DNA of 38,208 nucleotides from Trichlorobacter sp. (lineage in GTDB: Bacteria; Desulfobacterota; Desulfuromonadia; Geobacterales; Pseudopelobacteraceae): positions 1 through 38,208 of the forward strand of contig NZ_JAOTRZ010000008.1 of NCBI RefSeq assembly GCF_030247655.1, in the 5' to 3' direction. Numbering within the stretch: the first letter of the stretch is position 1; each line of letters opens with the position of its first letter. The translations under genes were made by a program, and so were the position numbers. Below, piece after piece: positions 18,565 through 26,858 of the stretch. The notes under the pieces were generated by a model that had not been told where the DNA came from, did not search any database, and saw only the letters and a list, made by a program, of their open reading frames with translations.

Positions 18565-19956
18565 ATGCTTTCATCCCTGCATGATTTTATCGAACATCTT
18601 GAACATCTGCATGACCTGCAAAAGGTCAGCGCACCGGTGGCAACCCGTCTGGAGATCGCGGCCATAACCCGCCGGATCAGCAGCTACCCAAAAGGCGGCC
18701 CTGCCCTGCTGTTTCAGCAGCCAGACCAGTATCCCTTTCCGGTGGCCACCAATCTGTTTGGCTCATTGCGCAGGATGCGGCTGGCTCTGGGGCTGGATAG
18801 CCTGGAAGACCTGACCACTACCTTTGGCGCGATTTTGCAGACATTGCCTCTGCAAGGATTATCCGGCCTCGGAGAGTTGCTGGCAAGCCATCCTGATCTG
18901 GCCTGCTGCAGGCCGGTGGCGGTAGCGGACGGTCCCTGTCGGGAAGAGCTGGTGCCAGGGGCAGATCTGCAACAGTTGCCGTTTCTGCAGAACTGGCCCG
19001 ATGACGGTTCTGCAGCGGGTAGTGGGCGTTATATCACGCTGGGGCAGGTCATGACCGTTGCGCCGGATGGCAGTGACCCCAACTGCGGCATCTACCGTTG
19101 CCAGATCCATGATGCCCATAGCCTGGCTATCCGCTGGCGTCCCGGCAGCGGGGCGGCACAGCATCACCAGCTGTATCTCAGGCAGGGCAGACGCATGCCG
19201 TTGGCGATTGTGCTGGGAGGCCCGCCTGCCCTGACCCTGGCTGCTGCCTGGCCGTTGCCTGATGGTCTGGATGAATTAGGTTTTGCCGGTTGGCTGCGGG
19301 GTGCATCGATACCTACGGTGGGCTGCCCCCATGGTCCGCTGCAGGTTCCAGCCGAGGCAGAGCTGGTGATTGAAGGTTTTGCAGAGCCTGGGCAGACGCT
19401 GCTGGAAGGCCCCTTTGGCAACCATACCGGCCAGTATGATCCGGCTGGTCCGGCAGTGCGGGTGACGGTGGAGCGGATAACCCACCGCCGCAGGGCGATT
19501 ATACCGGCCACGGTGGTGGGTCCGCCTCCCCAGGAGGATTGCTGGATGATGCTGGGCTGGGAGCGGCTGCTGGCTGCGCTGTTGCCGCGTCTTGTGCCGG
19601 GGGTGCGGGATATCAGGATGCCACTGCCCTGGGTCTTCCGTAGTAGTGCGGTCATTTCCCTTGAAAATCCGTCTCCCCACATGGTACGAAAAACTGTTCA
19701 GGCCCTGTGGCAATTGCCCTGGTTTCGCAAGGCCCATCTGTTGATCATGGTGGATGCCGGGATTGCTGCCCACGACCTGCAGCAGGTGGCCTGGCGAACC
19801 GTCAATGAAACCGGTTGGCTGGATGACCTGATCAGGGATGAGGCTGGCGGTCGGCTGGCCGTGGATGCCACCCGCCGTTCGGTTGAAGCGTTACTGCCTG
19901 ATCCGGGCACCGATGGCCTGTTAACACAACGTTGGAAGGAGTATGGTCTGCCATGA
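18565..19956 (+). CDS. ubiD: UbiD family decarboxylase
   Basis: A 463-residue prenylated-FMN-dependent decarboxylase of the UbiD family, acting on an aromatic or polyprenylated carboxylate in quinone synthesis. Family features include LHDFIEHLEHLHDL at the N-terminus, PVATNLFGSLRRMRLALG near residue 55, and GNHTGQYDPAG near residue 290. In Geobacter-type bacteria the UbiD/UbiA/UbiX set is expected to serve menaquinone made by the futalosine route, with this enzyme as an MqnL-like step; that assignment is inference. ATG 18565 has caggag 8 bases upstream; the GTG at 18556 lies within that site. It is a little shorter than E. coli UbiD. Its stop overlaps ubiA by 4 bases. Confidence 0.9.
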   Translation: MLSSLHDFIEHLEHLHDLQKVSAPVATRLEIAAITRRISSYPKGGPALLFQQPDQYPFPVATNLFGSLRRMRLALGLDSLEDLTTTFGAILQTLPLQGLSGLGELLASHPDLACCRPVAVADGPCREELVPGADLQQLPFLQNWPDDGSAAGSGRYITLGQVMTVAPDGSDPNCGIYRCQIHDAHSLAIRWRPGSGAAQHHQLYLRQGRRMPLAIVLGGPPALTLAAAWPLPDGLDELGFAGWLRGASIPTVGCPHGPLQVPAEAELVIEGFAEPGQTLLEGPFGNHTGQYDPAGPAVRVTVERITHRRRAIIPATVVGPPPQEDCWMMLGWERLLAALLPRLVPGVRDIRMPLPWVFRSSAVISLENPSPHMVRKTVQALWQLPWFRKAHLLIMVDAGIAAHDLQQVAWRTVNETGWLDDLIRDEAGGRLAVDATRRSVEALLPDPGTDGLLTQRWKEYGLP

Positions 19957-20810
19957 CCGCTGTTCTGCAAAAAATAACCATCTTTATGGAGATGATCAAA
20001 TTCTCCCACACCATCTTTGCCCTGCCGTTTGCCCTGTCCGGCGCACTGCTGGCGATTCGCGGTCTGCCCAGTGGCAGACAACTGCTGTTCATCATACTGG
20101 CTATGGTGGGGGCCCGCACCGCTGCCATGGCCATGAATCGGCTGATTGATGCGGATATTGATGCAAAAAACCCCCGCACTGCCGGGCGTGCCATTCCGGC
20201 CGGTCTACTCTCCCGTGGTGCAGTCTTTGGTGCCATTGTCCTGTCCGTAGGGCTGCTGCTCTGGTCTGCAGCCATGCTGAACCCCTTGTGCCTCAAGCTC
20301 TCCCCCATCGCCCTGGGCTTTCTGGTGCTTTACTCCTACTGCAAACGGTTTACTGCCCTTGCTCATATCGTATTGGGGATCTGCCTGGCAGCTGCGCCAA
20401 TCGGGGCCTGGGTGGCACTTACCGGCAAAATCGAGTTGCCTGCTATCGTGCTGGGTCTGATTGTGCTCTGGGTATCGGCCTTTGATATGCTCTATGCCCT
20501 GCAGGATCTGGAGTATGACCGCTCCGTTGGCCTGCACTCCATACCGGTGGCGCTGGGTGTCAATGGATCGCTCTGGCTTTCGCGCCTGTTCCACCTGATT
20601 ACGGTCGGGCTGTTGGTCTGGTTGATCCTGCTGCTGGGGCTGGGGCTCTGGTTCTGGATCGGTACCGGCGCCATGACCGCCATGCTGTTGTATGAACACT
20701 GGCTGCTGCGGGGTGGCGATCTGACCAAACTGGATGCCGCCTTTTTTACCATGAACGGCTATATCAGCCTGACCTTTCTGGCTGCCACGGCAGCGGATGT
20801 CTTTCTGTAG
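19953..20810 (+). CDS. ubiA: UbiA family polyprenyltransferase (MqnP-like)
   Basis: A 285-residue membrane prenyltransferase with about eight helices. The two Asp-rich diphosphate-binding motifs are present: N62-RLI-D66-AD-I-D70 (NxxxDxxxD) and D185-LEY-D189. It attaches a polyprenyl chain to an aromatic acid for quinone synthesis. The family TIGR-type putative 4-hydroxybenzoate polyprenyltransferases include MqnP of the futalosine menaquinone pathway, which is likely here. ATG 19953 overlaps the ubiD stop (ATGA). The TAG stop (20808-20810) is part of a palindromic repeat, so the repeat may have set the present C-terminus. UbiX, the expected partner, lies 10 kb away beyond the restriction island. 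Confidence 0.92.
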   Translation: MTAVLQKITIFMEMIKFSHTIFALPFALSGALLAIRGLPSGRQLLFIILAMVGARTAAMAMNRLIDADIDAKNPRTAGRAIPAGLLSRGAVFGAIVLSVGLLLWSAAMLNPLCLKLSPIALGFLVLYSYCKRFTALAHIVLGICLAAAPIGAWVALTGKIELPAIVLGLIVLWVSAFDMLYALQDLEYDRSVGLHSIPVALGVNGSLWLSRLFHLITVGLLVWLILLLGLGLWFWIGTGAMTAMLLYEHWLLRGGDLTKLDAAFFTMNGYISLTFLAATAADVFL

Positions 20811-20834
20811 GGCGGGTTTGGAACCCGCCCCTAC
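20807..20834. repeat. Palindromic element copy 1, on the ubiA stop codon
   Basis: The arms gtagggcgggtt and aacccgcccctac pair around tgg; the left arm lacks one g of the usual gtaggggc. The element starts at the base before the TAG stop of ubiA and ends 11 bases before the hsdM ATG. It belongs to the five-copy family seen in this window. Confidence 0.88.
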
Positions 20835-20844
20835 GGGGGTTTCT

Positions 20845-23214
20845 ATGCCGATCAAAAAATCCGAACTCTACTCCTCCCTCTGGAAATCCTGCGACGAACT
20901 GCGCGGCGGCATGGATGCCAGCCAGTACAAGGACTACGTGCTGGTGCTGCTGTTCGTCAAATATGTCTCCGACAAATACGCCGGACAGCCGGATGCCTTG
21001 ATCGAAGTACCCGACGGAGGTAGATTTGCCGATATGATCGCCCTGAAGGGTGACAAGGAGATCGGCGACAAGGTCAACAAGATCATCGGCAAACTTGCCG
21101 AGGCCAACGAGTTGAAGGGGGTCATCGATGTGGCCGACTTCAACGACGCCGACAAGCTGGGCAAGGGCAAGGAGATGGTGGACCGGCTCTCCAACCTGAT
21201 AGCGATCTTTGAGACTCCCGGCCTTGATTTCAGCCGCAACCGTGCCGAGGGGGATGATATCCTTGGCGATGCCTATGAATACCTGATGCGCCATTTTGCC
21301 ACCGAGTCCGGCAAGAGTAAGGGGCAATTCTATACCCCGGCAGAGGTGTCGCGGATCATGGCCAAGGTGATTGGCATCGGCAACGCCAAGAGCAACGCAG
21401 AGACCATCTACGACCCCACCTGTGGCTCCGGCTCACTGCTGTTGAAAGCCCATGACGAAGCCAAGGGGAGCACACGGCTGGATTTGGCTATCTACGGACA
21501 GGAGATGGATAATGCCACCGCCGCTCTGGCCAGGATGAACATGATCCTGCACGACTGCCCCACGGCGGAGATCTGGCAGGACAACACCCTCTCCACGCCG
21601 CACTTCAAGGAAAAGGAAGGCGGCATCAAACGCCATGACTATGTGGTGGCCAATCCTCCCTTCTCTACCAAGGCATGGAGCAACGGCTTCAACCCGGCAG
21701 AAGACCAGTACAACCGCTTTGAGTTCGGTATCCCACCAGCCAAGAACGGTGACTATGCCTTTCTGTTGCACATCATCAAATCACTCAAGAGCAGCGGCAA
21801 AGGTGCGGTGATTCTCCCCCACGGCGTGCTCTTCCGGGGTGGCGCAGAAGGCACCATCCGCAAGAACATCATCCGCAAGGGATACATCAAGGGGATCATC
21901 GGCCTGCCTGCCAACCTGTTCTACGGCACCGGCATCCCGGCCTGTATCATCGTGCTGGACAAGGAACAGTCCGCAGCCCGTAGCGGCATCTTCATGGTTG
22001 ATGCCAGCAAGGGGTTTATCAAGGACGGCAACAAGAACCGCCTGCGCCACATGGACATCCACAAGATCGTGGACGTCTTCACCCGCCAGATAGAGACCGA
22101 TAAGTACGCCCGTACCGTCAGTCTGGCCGAGATCGAGGCCAATGATTTCAACCTCAACATCCCCCGCTATATTGACGCCACCGAGCCGGAGGATATTCAG
22201 GATATCGAAGCCCACCTGAAGGGAGGCATCCCCAATCGTGATCTGGCTGGTCTGGCTCCCTACTGGCAGGTATGCCCCGGTCTGAAAGCGCAACTGTTCA
22301 CGCCATCGGATCGCCCTGACTACAGCCGCCTGTCGTTGGAGACCGGCAGCATCAAAACCACCATCTTCGACAATGCCGAATTTGCCGCCTTCACCCGCTC
22401 GGTGTCGGTGCGCTTTGACCAATGGCGAGCCACCACCACACCGGCACTGAAGGGGATCAGCATCGGCAGCCACCCCAAGCAGTTGATTGAGCAGATTGCC
22501 GAGGAGTTACTGACCGTCTTCAACGATCTGGCATTGATTGACCGCTACGATGTCTATCAGCATCTGATGAGCTACTGGAGCGAGGTCATGCAGGACGATG
22601 TCTACCTGATCGCCAGTGATGGCTGGTTGGGGACGCCGGATCTGATCCCGTCACACCTGATCGTCAGCCGCTACTTTACTGCGGAACAGCAGCAGATCGA
22701 AAAGCTGGAGACCGAGCGGGATGCCATCAGCCGTCAGATGGAAGAGCTGGAGGAAGAGCACAGCGGCGAGGAAGGTCTGCTGGAAGAGGCCAAGAACGAC
22801 AAGGGCAAAGTGACCAAGGCCAGCGTCAAGGCCCGGCTGACGGAGATCAAGCATGACAAGGACGCTAGCGACGAGCGCAAGCTGCTGACCGACTATACGG
22901 CGTTGATTGAAGCGGAAGCAGCAGCCAACAAAAAGGTGAAAGATGCCCAGAAGGCGCTGGATGCCAAGGTAGAGGCCAAATATGCCACCCTGACCGTGGA
23001 TGAGGTGAAGGTGCTGGTGGTGGATGACAAATGGCTGGCCACGCTAGGGGCCGATGTGCAGACCGAGCTGGATCGGGTATCGCAGGCGCTGACCTCACGC
23101 ATCAGGCAGTTAGCGGAGCGTTATGCCACGCCGCTGCCGCAGTTGACGACCGAGGTTGAGGCATTGAGTGCCAAGGTGGATGAGCATCTGCAGAAGATGG
23201 GGTTTGAACTATGA
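20845..23214 (+). CDS. hsdM: Type I restriction-modification methyltransferase subunit HsdM
   Basis: A 789-residue N6-adenine methyltransferase; with HsdS it methylates the recognition site and with HsdR it forms the restriction complex. The N-terminal HsdM bundle has SELYSSLWKSCDELRGGMD. The entry to the catalytic domain is GQFYTPAEVSRIMA, motif I is D190-PTCGSGSLL, and motif IV is N270-PPF. The C-terminal 250 residues extend beyond the classic approx. 520-residue form and hold a charged coiled coil (ERDAISRQMEELEEEHSGEE). ATG 20845 has a ggggg site and begins the family homology; an in-frame GTG at 20797 would translate the palindrome as RAGLEPAPT. The stop overlaps the next ATG (ATGA). Confidence 0.94.
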   Translation: MPIKKSELYSSLWKSCDELRGGMDASQYKDYVLVLLFVKYVSDKYAGQPDALIEVPDGGRFADMIALKGDKEIGDKVNKIIGKLAEANELKGVIDVADFNDADKLGKGKEMVDRLSNLIAIFETPGLDFSRNRAEGDDILGDAYEYLMRHFATESGKSKGQFYTPAEVSRIMAKVIGIGNAKSNAETIYDPTCGSGSLLLKAHDEAKGSTRLDLAIYGQEMDNATAALARMNMILHDCPTAEIWQDNTLSTPHFKEKEGGIKRHDYVVANPPFSTKAWSNGFNPAEDQYNRFEFGIPPAKNGDYAFLLHIIKSLKSSGKGAVILPHGVLFRGGAEGTIRKNIIRKGYIKGIIGLPANLFYGTGIPACIIVLDKEQSAARSGIFMVDASKGFIKDGNKNRLRHMDIHKIVDVFTRQIETDKYARTVSLAEIEANDFNLNIPRYIDATEPEDIQDIEAHLKGGIPNRDLAGLAPYWQVCPGLKAQLFTPSDRPDYSRLSLETGSIKTTIFDNAEFAAFTRSVSVRFDQWRATTTPALKGISIGSHPKQLIEQIAEELLTVFNDLALIDRYDVYQHLMSYWSEVMQDDVYLIASDGWLGTPDLIPSHLIVSRYFTAEQQQIEKLETERDAISRQMEELEEEHSGEEGLLEEAKNDKGKVTKASVKARLTEIKHDKDASDERKLLTDYTALIEAEAAANKKVKDAQKALDAKVEAKYATLTVDEVKVLVVDDKWLATLGADVQTELDRVSQALTSRIRQLAERYATPLPQLTTEVEALSAKVDEHLQKMGFEL

Positions 23215-24329
23215 ATCGGCAAAATAGTGAGATCCGTAAAAGCATGGGGATTGTAAAACCGGAGGTTATCATCCCGATGCCGGCCAGCATCAGTGAAATG
23301 CCGGAAGGGTATGAGCTGTTTCTGCATAACCTTAAAGAACGGATAGTTCGAGAGCGGGTCAAGGCTGTACTGTCTGCAAATGCAGCTATGATAATGCTTT
23401 ACTGGGAGATTGGAAAACATATCCTTGACCGGCAGGCAACTGAAGGTTGGGGCGCCAGGGTAATTGACCGTTTGTCATACGACCTCAAGCAGGCTTTTCC
23501 TGAAATGGGCGGGTTTTCACCGCGCAATCTCAAATACATGAGAAAATTTGCCGGGGCATGGCCTGACAGCACAATTGTGCAACGCACAGTTGCACAATTG
23601 CCGTGGCGCAGTAACCTGACACTGCTTGACAAGCTGGATGATGCTGATCTGCGTCTCTGGTATGCAGAAAAAGCCATAGAACATGGCTTCGGCAAGGATA
23701 TGCTGGTTTTTCAGATTGAAACCAGACTGCATCAGCGTAAAGGTGCAGCGCTGACAAACTTCGAGTCCACACTTCCTCCGGCAGAATCTGATATGACAGC
23801 ACAACTCTTCAAGGATCCATATATTTTTGATTTTCTGGGTACGGCTGATCCACGCAGAGAGGCCGAGCTTGAGCAGAAGCTGGTGGATCATATTCAAAAA
23901 TTTCTCCTGGAGTTGGGGCAGGGGTTTGCATTTGTGGGGCGGCAGGTGCCGATGGAGGTGGGAGGCAGCACATTTTTTCTCGATCTGCTGTTTTATCATC
24001 TGAAGTTACGTTGTTATGTAGTTGTCGAACTGAAATCAGGCAAATTTGAACCGGGGCATATAAGCCAGCTTAATATGTATTGCAACGTGGTCAATGACCT
24101 CTTGTGTCACCCGGATGATAAAAAGACCATCGGTCTGCTGCTGGTTAAATCGAAAAACAGGGTGGTGGTTGAGTACTCGCTTGCCGGTTATACAAATCCG
24201 ATCGGTGTTGCCAATTGGGAACGGGATATTACTAACGCACTGCCTAAAGAGCTGGAGGGGACGCTTCCCACTATCGAAGAGATTGAAACGGAACTCTCAT
24301 CTGGTCTTGAGACGGAGACCGAACTATGA
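23211..24329 (+). CDS. DUF1016 (YhcG-type) PD-(D/E)xK nuclease domain protein
   Basis: A 372-residue protein of the DUF1016/YhcG family. The N-terminal domain has MLYWEIGKHILDRQ, GWGARVIDRLSYDLK and FSPRNLKYMRKFA. The C-terminal nuclease-like domain has FVGRQVPMEVGG, D258 in FLDLLFYH, and E273-L-K275 in VVVELKSG, the complete PD-(D/E)xK triad. Such genes are often found in type I systems, but their exact role is not established; a DNA-binding or nuclease accessory is likely. The gene looks more AT-rich than hsdM, which suggests separate acquisition. It overlaps hsdM and hsdS by 4 bases each (ATGA), so all three should be translated in a fixed ratio. Confidence 0.9.
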   Translation: MNRQNSEIRKSMGIVKPEVIIPMPASISEMPEGYELFLHNLKERIVRERVKAVLSANAAMIMLYWEIGKHILDRQATEGWGARVIDRLSYDLKQAFPEMGGFSPRNLKYMRKFAGAWPDSTIVQRTVAQLPWRSNLTLLDKLDDADLRLWYAEKAIEHGFGKDMLVFQIETRLHQRKGAALTNFESTLPPAESDMTAQLFKDPYIFDFLGTADPRREAELEQKLVDHIQKFLLELGQGFAFVGRQVPMEVGGSTFFLDLLFYHLKLRCYVVVELKSGKFEPGHISQLNMYCNVVNDLLCHPDDKKTIGLLLVKSKNRVVVEYSLAGYTNPIGVANWERDITNALPKELEGTLPTIEEIETELSSGLETETEL

Positions 24330-25603
24330 GTCCGAATGTGCCGCCGGGGTATAAGCAGACCGAGGTGGGGGTGATTCCGGAGGAGTGGGAGGTAAAGCAC
24401 TTGGGCGACTGCCTGTCTGCCCAGCCAAGCTACGGTATCAATGCTGCTGCTGTTACCTACTCCGATAGGTTACCTGTTTATATACGCATCACTGATATTA
24501 CAGAGGATGGTCGTTTTTTACCTGAAAAACTGGTGTCTGTAAATAACGCGCAATCTGGCAATTATTTCCTAAATGATGGGGATATTGTTTTCGCTCGGAC
24601 TGGAGCGAGTGTAGGGAAATCTTACCGATATAAATCGAAAGACGGGCAGCTGGTTTTTGCTGGTTTTCTCATCCGGGTTAGTACTGACAACCAGAAGTTG
24701 CTTCCCGATTTCGCTGCTGCTTATGTAACCACAGGTGCTTATTGGAATTGGGTGAGGTTGATGTCTATGCGTAGTGGGCAACCGGGCATTAACGGCAATG
24801 AATACTCCCAACTGCCTATACCTCTTCCTCCTCTCCCCGAACAACGCGCCATCGCCACTGCCCTCTCCGATGTGGATGCCCTGATCGCCTCGCTGGATCG
24901 GTTGATCACCAAGAAGCGCGACATGAAACAGGCCGCCATGCAGGAACTGCTGACCGGCAAGCGCCGCCTGCCGGGGTTCAGTGGGGTGTGGGAGGAAGTT
25001 GCTATTGGCTGCTTAGTGCAAGACTTTAGAGGTGGTGCCCCGTTTAGCCCGTCTGACTTTATAAGGACAGGTGTCAAAGTATTGCCAAAAGGTGGCGTTT
25101 GTCGTGGTGGTTTACTGAAGGTGGAGGAAGAGGACCTACAGTACTGTAGCACAGAATATGCTGACGCCCATCAACGTAATCAAGTAAACAAAGACTATAC
25201 GATTGTAGTTTTGCGTGATCTTGTACCTTCTGGCCCGAGTATTGGTTTGATAGTGCGGATACCAGATAGTGAAAAATACGTTCTGGCTCAAGGCGTATAT
25301 GGTTTCAAAGTTAACGAATTACGAGCATCTTCCAGCTATCTTATCCAATTATCAAATACCTCTTGGTATCGACAAGTTATGAACGAAATTATGGTAGGCA
25401 GCACACAAGTTCACATTACAAATACAGCCTTCAAGAAAGTTATTGTTTCACTTCCCCCACTCCCCGAGCAAACCGCCATCGCCGCCATCCTCTCCGACAT
25501 GGACACCGAGATCGCCGCACTGGAGCAGAAGCGGGACAAGAACCGGTTGCTGAAGCAGGGGATGATGCAGGAACTGCTGACCGGGAGGATACGGCTGGTA
25601 TGA
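24326..25603 (+). CDS. hsdS: Type I restriction-modification specificity subunit HsdS
   Basis: A 425-residue DNA-recognition subunit. It starts with the typical PPGYKQTEVGVIPEEWEVKHLGD. Two target-recognition domains alternate with two conserved helices. The first helix region is LPPLPEQRAIATALSDVDAL, with KQAAMQELLTGKRRLPGF; the second is LPPLPEQTAIAAILSDMDTE, with KQGMMQELLTGRIRLV at the C-terminus. This internal duplication gives a bipartite target sequence that cannot be read from the protein. Both recognition domains (about 24410-24810 and 25000-25440) look clearly more AT-rich than the conserved helices, a normal mark of domain exchange. ATG 24326 overlaps the DUF1016 stop. Confidence 0.94.
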   Translation: MSPNVPPGYKQTEVGVIPEEWEVKHLGDCLSAQPSYGINAAAVTYSDRLPVYIRITDITEDGRFLPEKLVSVNNAQSGNYFLNDGDIVFARTGASVGKSYRYKSKDGQLVFAGFLIRVSTDNQKLLPDFAAAYVTTGAYWNWVRLMSMRSGQPGINGNEYSQLPIPLPPLPEQRAIATALSDVDALIASLDRLITKKRDMKQAAMQELLTGKRRLPGFSGVWEEVAIGCLVQDFRGGAPFSPSDFIRTGVKVLPKGGVCRGGLLKVEEEDLQYCSTEYADAHQRNQVNKDYTIVVLRDLVPSGPSIGLIVRIPDSEKYVLAQGVYGFKVNELRASSSYLIQLSNTSWYRQVMNEIMVGSTQVHITNTAFKKVIVSLPPLPEQTAIAAILSDMDTEIAALEQKRDKNRLLKQGMMQELLTGRIRLV

Positions 25604-25632
25604 TTGAGTAATTTTACTCAGTGATTGAGTAA
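25602..25632. promoter_or_regulatory. Inverted and direct repeats, probable operator before the ATPase gene
   Basis: tgagtaa-tt-ttactca (25605-25620) is a perfect 7-base inverted repeat. The 10-mer gattgagtaa occurs at 25602-25611 and again at 25623-25632, a 21-base shift or two helical turns. It fills the only real gap (70 bases) inside the island and overlaps the end of hsdS. It resembles a repressor-binding site that gives the ATPase-hsdR half its own control. Confidence 0.55.
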
Positions 25633-25673
25633 AATTGATTGAACGGCGTAAAACTTCATGATACAAGGTGGTT

Positions 25674-26858
25674 ATGAACTATAAGCGACCATTGCAATTG
25701 ACCCTCCTTGCTGACCTTTCCAGCCCAACGCCGGTCATCCACGTCATGATCGGCCCCCGGCAGGTGGGGAAAACCACCATTGCCCGACAGATTCAGGAAG
25801 AGATCGGCATCCCCGGTATCTATGCCAGCGCCGACAGCCCTGTTCCGCTTGATGCTGCCTGGATCGAAACCCAGTGGCGACGCGCTGTTGGCGAAGCCAC
25901 AGCATCCGGCACTCCGGTGCTGCTGATTCTCGACGAGCTGCAAAAGGTGCGCGGCTGGAGTGAAACCCTCAAATCCCTCTGGGATAGCCGCGCCGCCGGT
26001 CCGGATATCCGTGTGCTGATTCTTGGCTCGTCCGCACTGATGATGCAGGAGGGGCTGACCGAAAGCCTTGCCGGAAGATTCTTTCTGCACCGCTGCAGGC
26101 ATTGGGAATATCAGGAGTGTCAGGCTGCCTTTGGCTGGAGTCTGGAACAGTGGATTTTCTTCGGCGGTTATCCGGGTGCTGCGGCATTCACCGATAACGA
26201 AACTAACTGGAAACGCTACATTGCCGATTCCCTGATCGAAACAGTGCTGGCCCGTGACGTGCTTCAGATGAGCAAGGTTGCCAAGCCGGTACTGCTGCGT
26301 CACCTCTTTGCTCTTGCTGCCACGCTCCCCGCCCAGTGCGTCTCCTACACCAAGATGCTCGGCCAACTCCACGACGCCGGTAACACTACCACCCTGGCTC
26401 ATTACCTTAAACTGCTCGAATCCGCCTTTCTAGCCAGCGGTCTGGAACTGTTCTCGCAAGGGGTGCAACGCAAACGCGGCAGCAGTCCCAAACTGGTGCT
26501 CTGGAACAATGCGCTGATAAATGCTCTCTCTACACGGAGTTTTGCCGATTCAATCGCCGATACGATCTGGTGGGGGCGTCTGGTGGAAAATGCTGTGGGG
26601 GCGCATCTGTGCAACAGCCTCAATTCGGTGGAATATTCAGTCACCTACTGGCGTGAGGGCGATTACGAGGTTGATTACGTTATCTCCCGTGGTCGTGATG
26701 TCTGGGCCATTGAGGTTAAAAGCGGCAGCAGTGGCAGGACAGCAGGCCTGACCCGTTTCCGCAGCCGCTATCCCGATGCCAAGGCTCTGCTGGTTGGCGC
26801 ACAGGGGATTCCGTTGGCGGAGTTTTTCAGTAAACCGGTGGGAGCGTGGCTGGTATGA
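25674..26858 (+). CDS. AAA_14/DUF4143 ATPase
   Basis: A 394-residue P-loop ATPase. Walker A is G27-PRQVGKTT (K33) and Walker B is LLILDELQKV. The AAA_14 core is followed by the DUF4143 domain, with RDVLQMSKVAKP and the C-terminal YWREGDYEVDYVISRG. D334, E347 and K349 form a PD-(D/E)xK-like arrangement, a common end of this family. These proteins are abundant in mobile and defence regions, and their function is not established. ATG 25674 is preceded by aagg; GTG 25668 is an alternative. It follows the repeat operator and overlaps hsdR by 4 bases (ATGA), which ties it to restriction-subunit expression. Confidence 0.88.
   Translation: MNYKRPLQLTLLADLSSPTPVIHVMIGPRQVGKTTIARQIQEEIGIPGIYASADSPVPLDAAWIETQWRRAVGEATASGTPVLLILDELQKVRGWSETLKSLWDSRAAGPDIRVLILGSSALMMQEGLTESLAGRFFLHRCRHWEYQECQAAFGWSLEQWIFFGGYPGAAAFTDNETNWKRYIADSLIETVLARDVLQMSKVAKPVLLRHLFALAATLPAQCVSYTKMLGQLHDAGNTTTLAHYLKLLESAFLASGLELFSQGVQRKRGSSPKLVLWNNALINALSTRSFADSIADTIWWGRLVENAVGAHLCNSLNSVEYSVTYWREGDYEVDYVISRGRDVWAIEVKSGSSGRTAGLTRFRSRYPDAKALLVGAQGIPLAEFFSKPVGAWLV

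Noticed and set aside
20797-20844. Upstream GTG start for hsdM
   Set aside because: The extra residues are a translation of the end of ubiA and the palindromic element; family homology and the ggggg site support ATG 20845.
21781-22473. 230-codon minus-strand frame opposite hsdM
   Set aside because: Antisense shadow; the plus strand carries the methyltransferase domains in the same bases.
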